Shown here piece after piece: positions 6,220 through 11,343 of a stretch of DNA of 11,343 nt (its first letter is position 1; each line of letters begins with the position of its first letter). The notes beneath the pieces are model-generated. The model searched no databases. It was not told the origin of the DNA and worked only from the letters and a program-made list of their open reading frames with translations. The DNA is from JASLCR01 sp046462475. Lineage in GTDB: Bacteria > Patescibacteriota > Saccharimonadia > Saccharimonadales > Saccharimonadaceae. Location: NCBI GenBank assembly GCA_046462475.1, contig JBKGVB010000001.1, forward strand, positions 1-11,343, given 5' to 3'. Both the position numbers and the translations under genes were made by a program.

Positions 6220-7340
6220 TGGATAAGCTGAATAACCGGGGCGGAGCATCGCTATTTGTAGTTATATTTACTACACTAGTGCTGACTATTATCTCTGTAG
6301 GGTTTACGCAAATCATGCTGCGCAATCAAGACCAGACACAGGCAAATGACTTGTCTCAGCGGGCGTATAATTCGGCGCTTGCTGGCGTAGAAGATGCGAA
6401 ACGAGCACTCCTTGCTTTGCAAGAGGCGTGTGCAAGCGGTACGCCTGCCTGTGCTTCTATAAAGACAGCTATTAAAAATCAGACCTGTGGCTCAGTTGAG
6501 CAAGTGCTAAAGGGAAGTGACCCGGCTACTTATAGAGAAACTACGGTCGGTAAGACTGAAGACAATCAGGCATATACGTGTGTAAAGATAAATACAGACA
6601 CGCCAGATTACGAGGGTTCGGTATCGAAGAATAACGCAACAGTCATACCTATTAAGGGGGTGGGCGGATTTGATACAGTTACAGTCTCTTGGTTCACGAA
6701 GAGTGACAGCGGGCTGGATGACGATGCGCCTTCGCTCTACACGCCAAATACTCCGGGAAAGCTTGAGTTGCCCGCTGCAGATCAGTGGAATATGAGCAAC
6801 CCTCCAATCCTCCGCGTACAATATATTCCATTCGGTGATAATGTTTCTAATCTGGATAGCGATGCGAAAACGCTTTTTCTATACCCATTTGCGACTGTCG
6901 ATCGTCCATCAAACTCTGCCTCATTCTCCACCGACCAGCGCATGAAGAAGAAGGCAGTCTTGCTGCCAGTCAGCTGCTATAGTAGCTACACTGCATCAAC
7001 AACTGGAGTATGTTCGGTTGATCTTAAGGTCGTATCGAGCGGTACGATTACGAATGGGTATCTACAATTAACGTCACTTTATAACGATACACATTTTACG
7101 GCAAAGCTTTCAGATAGTGGGGCACCAGTGAATTTTGATAATGTAGAGCCAAGCGTTGATTCGACAGGCCGAGCATCAGATTTGTTCAGGCGAGTTGTTG
7201 CGAGGGTCAAGATTGGTGGCGTGCCATTGGCGTATCCACAAGGTTCGCTGAATACGGTTGGCGACCTCTGTAAGGACTTTACTTTAAAAGATACCTATAA
7301 TCAGTACGAGCCAGGTGCTTGTAGTGCTGCTACCCCTTAG
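6219..7340 (+). CDS. PilX/GspK-like minor pilin, probable tip component
   Basis: Protein of 373 residues, the largest of the quartet. The N-terminus has the short basic leader MDKLNNRG, then GASLFVVIFTTLVLTI. This resembles PilX and GspK proteins, whose leaders precede an A/S-L-x-V-V pattern. Glu5 of ordinary pilins is replaced by Phe, which fits the GspK-type tip subunit that does not need to dock onto a pilin ahead of it. Residues 38-63 contain a polar helix with SQRAYNSALAGVEDAKRAL, matching the PilX/GspK region AxxAxxAGxExA. Eight cysteines are spread through the domain, enough for four disulfides. AGGAGGAGGG (6204-6213) gives a strong Shine-Dalgarno for ATG 6219. The stop codon overlaps that of the convergent recombinase gene. 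The large domain is not otherwise recognised. Confidence 0.75.
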   Translation: MDKLNNRGGASLFVVIFTTLVLTIISVGFTQIMLRNQDQTQANDLSQRAYNSALAGVEDAKRALLALQEACASGTPACASIKTAIKNQTCGSVEQVLKGSDPATYRETTVGKTEDNQAYTCVKINTDTPDYEGSVSKNNATVIPIKGVGGFDTVTVSWFTKSDSGLDDDAPSLYTPNTPGKLELPAADQWNMSNPPILRVQYIPFGDNVSNLDSDAKTLFLYPFATVDRPSNSASFSTDQRMKKKAVLLPVSCYSSYTASTTGVCSVDLKVVSSGTITNGYLQLTSLYNDTHFTAKLSDSGAPVNFDNVEPSVDSTGRASDLFRRVVARVKIGGVPLAYPQGSLNTVGDLCKDFTLKDTYNQYEPGACSAATP

Positions 7341-8251
7341 TTGTCGCTATGATATTTTTCGTGTACTTCACGTAGGTGCTCGTCGGTAACATGGGTATAG
7401 ACTTGTGTCGTTGAAATGTTACTGTGGCCGAGCATGCTCTGAACTGAACGAAGGTCGGCGCCATTCATGAGTAAATCTGTTGCAAACGAATGGCGCATCG
7501 TATGAGGTGACACATGCTTGGTGATACCGGCCAGGCGAGCGTATTTTGCAATCATACGCTGGATACTGCGTGCGCCGAGACGACGATAATCTCCAGACAT
7601 CGAAGAAACAGTATTACGGCTGTAGCTGAGGAATAGTGGCGGGAGGTTGTCCAGACGAGCTGCGAGATATTCCTCGACCCACTTAGCAGCTGAGTTGCTC
7701 ACGAATACGGGGCGGTCCTTTTGGCCCTTACCGCGGACCATGAACTCACGACGCTTAGTGTTCACATGATCTCGATTGAGATTGACGAGCTCTGAAACAC
7801 GAAGTCCACTGGAAAAAAGTAGTTCAAGGATAGCGCGATCGCGAAGACCTTCTTCGGCTGAGGTGTCGATTTGTTCAATGAGTCGTGCCACTTCATCAAA
7901 GTGGAGAAATGTGACTTGCTTGCGACTAACTTTCGGTAACTTTACCTTGTCGGCGGGGAGTGAAACAATGTTTCGTTCGGATAAGTATTTCAAGAAACCT
8001 CGCAGGGCGATAAGGTGGTAGCTCTGTGTAATAGTCGACAGCTCTTCGCCGTTGTCATTTTTATGACGATTGAGCCAGAGGCGATATTTTCGAATTATCT
8101 CTGTTGATATTTTTTCAACAGGTACATCCTCGGTGAATTCGACGAAGCGTTCAAGGTATAGTTTGTAATTTTCGGCCGTTTTCGAGGAACGACCACCCTC
8201 AACTTCGAGCGATTCGACGTAATCAAGCAACAATTCTGACGTATAATGCAT
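7337..8251 (-). CDS. xerC/xerD: Xer-family tyrosine recombinase
   Basis: Site-specific recombinase of the XerC/XerD type, which normally resolves chromosome dimers at dif. With the start at 8251 it has 304 residues, the usual Xer length. The N-terminal SAM-like domain contains GGRSSKTAENYKLYLERF. The catalytic set is complete: Arg in SSGLRVSEL, Lys in VRGKGQKDR, His and Arg in SPHTMRHSFATDLL, His in MLGHSNIST and the nucleophile Tyr in TTQVYTHV. Counted from an upstream ATG at 8269 these are R157, K181, H256, R259, H282 and Y291. The C-terminal half looks closer to XerD (NGADLR, YTHVT), but XerC and XerD cannot be separated by eye; a single Xer protein may serve both roles. I prefer ATG 8251 over 8269 because a -10 element overlaps 8269. 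No phage genes are next to it, so a housekeeping role is more likely than integration. Confidence 0.92.
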   Translation of the reverse strand: MHYTSELLLDYVESLEVEGGRSSKTAENYKLYLERFVEFTEDVPVEKISTEIIRKYRLWLNRHKNDNGEELSTITQSYHLIALRGFLKYLSERNIVSLPADKVKLPKVSRKQVTFLHFDEVARLIEQIDTSAEEGLRDRAILELLFSSGLRVSELVNLNRDHVNTKRREFMVRGKGQKDRPVFVSNSAAKWVEEYLAARLDNLPPLFLSYSRNTVSSMSGDYRRLGARSIQRMIAKYARLAGITKHVSPHTMRHSFATDLLMNGADLRSVQSMLGHSNISTTQVYTHVTDEHLREVHEKYHSDN

Positions 8252-8259
8252 ACTCTTAT

Positions 8260-8268
8260 AGTTTAGCA
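8260..8268 (-). promoter_or_regulatory. Putative extended -10 promoter of the recombinase gene
   Basis: On the - strand TGCTAAACT (TG-C-TAAACT) ends eight bases before ATG 8251, the same distance seen between TGCTATAAT and the minor pilin ATG at 4198. The -10 hexamer matches only four of six positions. No Shine-Dalgarno is visible. Confidence 0.35.
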
Positions 8269-8270
8269 TT

Positions 8271-8279
8271 TGTTACAAT
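8271..8279 (+). promoter_or_regulatory. Putative extended -10 promoter of ndk
   Basis: TGTTACAAT is an extended -10 element (TG-T-TACAAT, five of six in the hexamer). It predicts a leader of about 25 bases that holds AAGGAG (8297-8302), nine bases before the ndk ATG. It lies within 3 bp of the opposite-strand recombinase promoter, so the two may interfere. Confidence 0.5.
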
Positions 8280-8311
8280 GAAAAGAGGTAAACGAAAAGG
8301 AGAACGAATAG

Positions 8312-8809
8312 ATGGTTGAAAAAACCCTCGTATTATTTAAGCCTGATACCGTCCAGCGCGGCCTCGTTGGTGAGATTCTGACACGTTTTGAACGCGTTGG
8401 CCTGAAGATTGTCGGTACTAAGATGATTTTTCCAGACAAGGATCATTACTATCATCACTATGAAGATATTGGTCAGATGGTGACACGTCGTGGTCAGCAG
8501 GCATTTGATGTGACGCTTGAGATGATGCAGACTGGACCAGTCATCGCTATGGTGTTTGAAGGTGTCGAGGCGGTTGCCTTGGTGCGAAAGATGGTTGGTG
8601 GTACAGAGCCAAAGTCAGCCTTGCCGGGTACGATTCGCGGCGATTTCTCGCACATGAGTTTTGAATATGCCGACGGCAAGAAGAAGGGAATTCCAAACCT
8701 TATTCACGCTTCAGGCGATTCAAAAGAAGCGCAGTCGGAGATCGATCACTGGTTTTCTGACAGTGAGCTATACGATTACGAAGCAGCAAACGAAAGATTT
8801 ACACGCTAG
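8312..8809 (+). CDS. ndk: Nucleoside diphosphate kinase
   Basis: Balances nucleotide pools by moving the gamma-phosphate from ATP to nucleoside diphosphates through a phosphohistidine. The 165 residues start with EKTLVLFKPDTVQRG, including the nucleotide-contacting Lys10. Later come GPVIAMVFEG, the KMVGGTEP turn, and PGTIRGDF with Arg109. The active-site His132 sits in NLIHASGDS, with Asn129 ahead of it. The usual motif is NxxHGSDS; here one extra residue separates the His from the Asp-Ser. The region around residues 51-72 is also longer than in ordinary 135-145 residue bacterial enzymes. AAGGAG lies nine bases before ATG. The gene has its own promoter and a strong terminator and looks monocistronic. 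Confidence 0.95.
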   Translation: MVEKTLVLFKPDTVQRGLVGEILTRFERVGLKIVGTKMIFPDKDHYYHHYEDIGQMVTRRGQQAFDVTLEMMQTGPVIAMVFEGVEAVALVRKMVGGTEPKSALPGTIRGDFSHMSFEYADGKKKGIPNLIHASGDSKEAQSEIDHWFSDSELYDYEAANERFTR

Positions 8810-8810
8810 C

Positions 8811-8842
8811 AAAAATACCGGCCATATGGCCGGTATTTTTTT
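8811..8842 (+). terminator. Bidirectional terminator of ndk and tRNA-Arg
   Basis: Positions 8811-8840 are a perfect 30-bp palindrome: AAAAATACCGGCCAT followed by its exact reverse complement, then two more Ts. On the + strand it gives a GC-rich hairpin with seven Ts just after the ndk stop. On the - strand it gives the same hairpin with five Ts after the tRNA-Arg CCA end. Confidence 0.9.
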
Positions 8843-8918
8843 GGTACCCCGGGCAGGAGTCGAACCTGCAACCTTTTCCTTAGGACGGAACTGCTCTATC
8901 CAATTGAGCTACCGAGGC
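8842..8918 (-). tRNA. tRNA-Arg (anticodon CCT)
   Basis: A full 77-base cloverleaf with encoded CCA (8842-8844). The acceptor strands are GCCTCGG and CCGGGGT, which include two G-U wobbles, one of them at 1-72. The D-arm stem is GCTC/GAGC, and the T-arm is GCAGG-TTCGACT-CCTGC. The anticodon loop GTCCTAA places CCT at 8882-8884, reading AGG (Arg). The anticodon stem GTTCC/GGAAA has four pairs, with a G-A mismatch at 27-43. Transcription runs toward ndk and should stop at the shared palindrome. Confidence 0.92.
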
Positions 8919-8932
8919 GTAGTTAAACTTAA

Positions 8933-8949
8933 GGAGGGTTTTACCCTCC
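8933..8949. other. Small hairpin upstream of tRNA-Arg
   Basis: GGAGGGT (8933-8939) and ACCCTCC (8943-8949) form a 7-bp stem with a 3-base loop in the 127-bp space between the tRNA-Arg 5' end and the PH-domain gene. No T-run follows on either strand, so it is not a convincing terminator. It may lie in the tRNA precursor's 5' leader. Role unknown. Confidence 0.35.
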
Positions 8950-9029
8950 GCTGTATCTTTGAATTCATTCAAAAATCTGCTTTTCCTACTAAAGCCCGCT
9001 TTGCTCGTGCTTCATAGGTATCTCTATTG

Positions 9030-9035
9030 TATAAT
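9030..9035 (+). promoter_or_regulatory. -10 box of the PH-domain/isomerase/sod cluster
   Basis: A perfect TATAAT lies ten bases before ATG 9046, and no Shine-Dalgarno is found between them. Predicted transcription starts within about four bases of the ATG, so the mRNA would be nearly leaderless. A TG directly abuts the hexamer, without the usual one-base gap. No clear -35 box is seen. Confidence 0.55.
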
Positions 9036-9045
9036 AAACGGTACT

Positions 9046-9594
9046 ATGGCGAAAAGGGTAGACATATCAAAAAGACAGTTCGATGGTCAGCGCGAAGGCG
9101 AGCAGCTGCTATTCATTTTCAGGCGCCATATCATCGCAATGCGAAAAGGCTTTTATGGTCTTTTGATTCCATTCGCGATTTCGTCAATTCCGCCCCTCAT
9201 TTGGCAGAGTAATCTCAAGCTGTTTCTGTTGCCGCTCGGTGGGCTTGCGATTGGTCTTGTAATCTTCTCGTATCACTTTATGATGTGGTACTTTACGGTG
9301 TATATAGTATCCGACCAGCGGCTCCGACAGGTGACCCAGAAGGGTTTCTTCGGTACGGATGTGGTTGAGCTGCGCCTCGCAAAAATCCAAAACATAAGCT
9401 ATAATATACCTGGATTTAGCGGAGAGGTTTTCGGCTACGGCACGCTCGTTATCCAGACATTTGTCGGTGATCTTGTAATTCACAAGGTTGAGCACCCTGA
9501 TAAAATTTACAACAAGCTACAAGATGCTGTACTTGCAGCGACCAACAATGATAACCAAGGAGTCTATGAAGAAGTTAGCCCTGAAGAGGCGTAA
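9046..9594 (+). CDS. Membrane protein with bacterial PH domain (bPH2/DUF304)
   Basis: Protein of 182 residues. An N-terminal segment with GQREGEQLLFIFRRH is followed by two close transmembrane helices (about 37-53 and 57-79). A C-terminal bacterial PH-like domain (about 82-165) then has the typical FTVYIVSDQRLRQ, the GFFG turn, ELRLAKIQNISYNIPG and the VFGYGTLVIQT core. This is the YdbS/YdbT architecture: a membrane hairpin with a cytoplasmic PH fold whose ligand is generally unknown. The reading frame is open upstream to 8959, but ATG 9046 follows a TATAAT box and fits the family start. The downstream isomerase gene begins inside its 3' end (29-bp overlap), suggesting coupled expression. The specific function cannot be read from sequence. 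Confidence 0.83.
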   Translation: MAKRVDISKRQFDGQREGEQLLFIFRRHIIAMRKGFYGLLIPFAISSIPPLIWQSNLKLFLLPLGGLAIGLVIFSYHFMMWYFTVYIVSDQRLRQVTQKGFFGTDVVELRLAKIQNISYNIPGFSGEVFGYGTLVIQTFVGDLVIHKVEHPDKIYNKLQDAVLAATNNDNQGVYEEVSPEEA

Positions 9595-10615
9595 GAAGCA
9601 AGAAGCGCCGACACCGTCACGAATCACGAATGAGACGGTGGCCGAGCATCGCGAACGCATCTTGGCTGGTGGTCGAAAGTTCAAATACCCTCATCAATAT
9701 GTGAAGCATCGCCTGGTAATTAATGCAATTATCATCGGACTCGTGGCACTTATTGTAGTGATTGTTGCTGGCTGGCTGGCACTCTACAGATTCCAGAATA
9801 CGAGCAACTTCATGTACCGCGTAGCTCGCGTCATTCCTGCCCCTGTGGCCAGTGTCGATGGAAAGATGGTTCGGTATAGTGATTATCTCATGCGCTACCG
9901 TAGTCAGGAGCTCTGGCTGTCCAGTAAGGGGCAGCTTGGCTTGAGTTCGACAGATGATACTCGTCAGCTTGATTTCTACAAAAGACAAGTCCTGACGGGG
10001 CTCGAGAAGGATATGTACGCCGAGAAGCTTGCCGATGGCCTACATCTCAGTATCAGCGATACAGATGTGCAGGCGGTCGTAGACAATAATCGTCACACTG
10101 CAACAGGAGTGATTTCTCAGGAGGTATATGATGCTTCAACGAAAGATACGCTTGGCTATTCTCCGTCAGAGTATCGCCACATAATTAAGCAGTCATTGTT
10201 GCGTCAGAAGGTTGCCTATACAATTGATACGCATGCGAAAGATATTCAGCAACAGATTGGGCAGGCGATCGCCACGAGGAAGTCGGGAGTGTCGCTTGAA
10301 GACATCGCTGCTCAGTTTAAGAAACAATACCCACAGGTTGTATTTGGTGTATCGGGTCTTGTGCCAAAGAATAACCAGGATGGCGGCCTGAGTAAGGAGG
10401 CGCTGCTATTAAAGGATGGGGAGATATCATCAGCGATTAAATCCACTACTGGAGATGGCTACTACTTTGTTCAGCGACTTAGCGCGAGCAATGATCAGAT
10501 TAGTTATCAGTACATTGAAGTACCATTGACGAAGTTCAACGATGAATTTGCGTCGATTCAAAAGTCGCATAAGATCCAAGAATATATTCATATTTCAGAG
10601 ACGAAAACAAACTAA
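9566..10615 (+). CDS. Membrane-anchored SurA/PrsA-like peptidyl-prolyl isomerase family protein
   Basis: Protein of 349 residues. The first 50 residues are polar and Lys/Arg-rich, followed by one transmembrane helix (about 51-74) with no lipobox, so it is probably anchored N-in with the rest outside. Residues 91-225 look like a SurA N-terminal chaperone domain: VASVDGKMVRYSDYLMRY, then LEKDMYAEKLADGLHLSISD and a later KQSLLRQKVAY helix. Residues about 226-308 resemble a degenerate parvulin (PPIC) domain: SLEDIAAQF, GGLSKEAL, LKDGEISSAIKS and GYYFVQRL. The likely role is folding or quality control of exported proteins, possibly including pilins, by analogy with PrsA or PpiD. AAGGAG sits only three bases before ATG 9566; ATG 9548 is an alternative that adds six residues. 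Isomerase activity is uncertain because the parvulin core is weak. Confidence 0.78.
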   Translation: MKKLALKRRKKQEAPTPSRITNETVAEHRERILAGGRKFKYPHQYVKHRLVINAIIIGLVALIVVIVAGWLALYRFQNTSNFMYRVARVIPAPVASVDGKMVRYSDYLMRYRSQELWLSSKGQLGLSSTDDTRQLDFYKRQVLTGLEKDMYAEKLADGLHLSISDTDVQAVVDNNRHTATGVISQEVYDASTKDTLGYSPSEYRHIIKQSLLRQKVAYTIDTHAKDIQQQIGQAIATRKSGVSLEDIAAQFKKQYPQVVFGVSGLVPKNNQDGGLSKEALLLKDGEISSAIKSTTGDGYYFVQRLSASNDQISYQYIEVPLTKFNDEFASIQKSHKIQEYIHISETKTN

Positions 10616-10622
10616 GGAGGGG
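10614..10622 (+). promoter_or_regulatory. Shine-Dalgarno site fixing the superoxide dismutase start
   Basis: AAGGAGGGG overlaps the stop of the upstream isomerase gene and stands three bases before ATG 10626, with the AGGAGG core five bases away. It sets the start, although the frame stays open back to an ATG at 10542. Confidence 0.8.
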
Positions 10623-10625
10623 TAT

Positions 10626-11219
10626 ATGTTTACATTACCAGAACTGGGCTACGACTATGGGGCGCTCGGTGATTATATTAGTGCTGACATTATGAAATTG
10701 CATCACGATAAGCATCACCAGACCTACGTCGACAAACTAAATGGCGCGTTAGCCGACCACAAGGAGCTTCAGGAAAAGCCGATTGAGGGTCTGGTATCGA
10801 ATATTAATGACTTGCCAGAGGGTATTCGCACAGCTGTTCGTAATCATGGGGGTGGTCACTATAATCACACGTTATTTTGGCAATGGATGAATCCACAAGG
10901 TGGAGGCGAGCCTAAGGGCGAGCTGGCAAGCAAGATCGCAGGCAAGTATGGCAATTTCCAAAATTTTGTAGATGAATTTACAGCAAAGTCACTGGGAGTA
11001 TTTGGGAGTGGTTGGTGTTGGCTGATGCCAAATATGGATATTATTACAACACCCAATCAAGACACACCTATGCTTCAGGGATTTAACGAGCCTCTTCTTG
11101 GGCTTGATGTCTGGGAGCATGCCTACTATCTTGACTACAAAAATAAACGAGACGACTACGTGAATGCATGGTGGAACGTAGTAGATTGGGCATTTGTCGA
11201 GAGTCGGTATCAGAAATAG
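10626..11219 (+). CDS. sodA: Fe/Mn-family superoxide dismutase, Mn-type residues
   Basis: Converts superoxide to oxygen and hydrogen peroxide in the cytoplasm. The 197 residues open with FTLPELGYDYGALGDYIS. The four metal ligands are His26 in KLHHDKHHQTYV, His81 in GHYNHTLFW, and Asp161 and His165 in LDVWEHAYYLDY. Second-sphere residues point to manganese: Gly77 stands where iron enzymes have Gln, and Gln145 in TPNQDTP supplies the active-site glutamine from the C-terminal domain. Cambialistic use cannot be excluded. There is no signal peptide. It starts 10 bp after the isomerase stop with a strong Shine-Dalgarno, so it is probably the last gene of the PH-domain/isomerase/sod unit. The presence of sod suggests exposure to oxygen. 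Confidence 0.96.
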   Translation: MFTLPELGYDYGALGDYISADIMKLHHDKHHQTYVDKLNGALADHKELQEKPIEGLVSNINDLPEGIRTAVRNHGGGHYNHTLFWQWMNPQGGGEPKGELASKIAGKYGNFQNFVDEFTAKSLGVFGSGWCWLMPNMDIITTPNQDTPMLQGFNEPLLGLDVWEHAYYLDYKNKRDDYVNAWWNVVDWAFVESRYQK

Positions 11220-11248
11220 GCGTACGCACTCTAGCCCAGAAACTTATA

Positions 11249-11286
11249 ATAGAAATACACTCACCGAAAGGTGAGTGTATTTCTAT
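11249..11286. terminator. Bidirectional hairpin between sod and tRNA-Asp
   Basis: Arms 11249-11265 and 11270-11286 pair perfectly over 17 bp around a GAAA loop (core AATACACTCACC). On the - strand the second arm ends TATTTCTAT followed by TATAAG, a U-rich tail suited to ending tRNA-Asp. On the + strand the tail after the stem is not T-rich, so termination of sod would rest on the AT-rich stem base. Confidence 0.75.
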
Positions 11287-11343
11287 GGCGCGCCCGACCG
11301 GATTCGAACCGGCGATCTCCTCCGTGACAGGGAGGCGTGATAG
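11286..11343 (-). tRNA. tRNA-Asp (anticodon GTC), 3' part
   Basis: The 3' 58 bases of a tRNA, cut off by the window edge. The encoded CCA is at 11286-11288, preceded by discriminator G. The T-arm is GCCGG-TTCGAAT-CCGGT, the acceptor 3' strand is CGGGCGC, and the anticodon arm is CCTCC-CTGTCAC-GGAGG, with GTC at 11326-11328. The D-arm and 5' acceptor strand lie outside the window. Confidence 0.92.

Noticed and set aside
7337..8269. Recombinase as an integrase marking a mobile element.
   Set aside because: Domain layout and C-terminus are XerC/D-like. No phage or transposon genes or att-like repeats were seen, and the nearest tRNA is intact and not adjacent.
8236..8270. AT-rich segment near the recombinase gene as a dif-like Xer site.
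   Set aside because: It lacks the paired 11-bp arms around a 6-bp centre; only loose similarity was seen.
8661..9017. A 118-codon + strand frame running through the ndk end, its terminator and tRNA-Arg.
   Set aside because: It crosses a perfect terminator palindrome and a tRNA gene, and has no family resemblance.
8959..9045. Longer N-terminus for the PH-domain protein.
   Set aside because: The extension would span the TATAAT box and intergenic DNA; its sequence does not resemble the family's N-terminus.
10542..10625. Longer in-frame start for superoxide dismutase.
   Set aside because: The added residues lie in the isomerase gene and do not match the family, and AAGGAGGGG directly precedes ATG 10626.
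11245..11250. TATAAT after sod as a + strand promoter.
   Set aside because: It leads straight into a terminator hairpin and then the antisense of a tRNA; more likely part of the AT-rich tail that ends the tRNA-Asp transcript.
1..11343. CRISPR array, toxin-antitoxin pair, insertion sequence or riboswitch.
   Set aside because: No spaced repeats, no small paired genes of those families, no transposase or terminal inverted repeats, and leaders are too short or lack recognisable aptamers.

Overview
The window reads as bacterial chromosome of moderate GC, tightly packed with short genes, and most likely from a Patescibacteria/CPR lineage, with Candidatus Saccharibacteria as my best guess. The reasons are the compact type IV pilus locus of Gram-positive style, the RG|DTIIEVLL-type prepilin, the nucleoside diphosphate kinase with a HASGDS active-site segment, and short proteins with small intergenic gaps. 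This placement comes from recognising family-level sequence style, not from a search. The standard code fits: no reading frame needs UGA as sense, and every visible stop is UAA or UAG.

Positions 1-7340 are a type IV pilus (T4P) assembly locus on the + strand. It opens with the 3' end of pilB (assembly ATPase), then pilT (retraction ATPase) and pilC (inner-membrane platform). A separately promoted, separately terminated type IV pilin follows, probably the major subunit, and then pilD (prepilin peptidase). Last come four overlapping genes whose order and N-termini match the minor-pilin priming complex GspH-I-J-K, also known as FimU-PilV-PilW-PilX. Together these supply export and maturation (PilD), polymerisation (PilB, PilC), retraction (PilT), the fibre (pilin) and the likely tip initiator (the four minor pilins).

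Positions 7337-8251 hold a Xer-type tyrosine recombinase on the - strand, convergent with the last minor pilin and sharing 4 bp with it. It is divergent from ndk (8312-8809), with facing promoters in about 60 bp. A perfect 30-bp palindromic terminator ends ndk and also the convergent tRNA-Arg(CCT).

Positions 9046-11219 form a three-gene + strand cluster: a membrane PH-domain (bPH2/DUF304) protein, a membrane-anchored SurA/PrsA-like peptidyl-prolyl isomerase family protein, and a manganese-type superoxide dismutase. A hairpin shared with the convergent, window-truncated tRNA-Asp(GTC) closes the segment.

A recurring regulatory style is visible. Genes inside operons have Shine-Dalgarno sites (AAGGTGG, AGGAGG). 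Several first genes (pilD, the first minor pilin, the recombinase, the PH-domain gene) instead have a -10 box, usually of the TGn-extended type, 8-11 bp before the ATG and no Shine-Dalgarno, which predicts leaderless or nearly leaderless transcripts. I found no CRISPR array, insertion sequence, toxin-antitoxin pair, phage module or clearly new enzymatic system.
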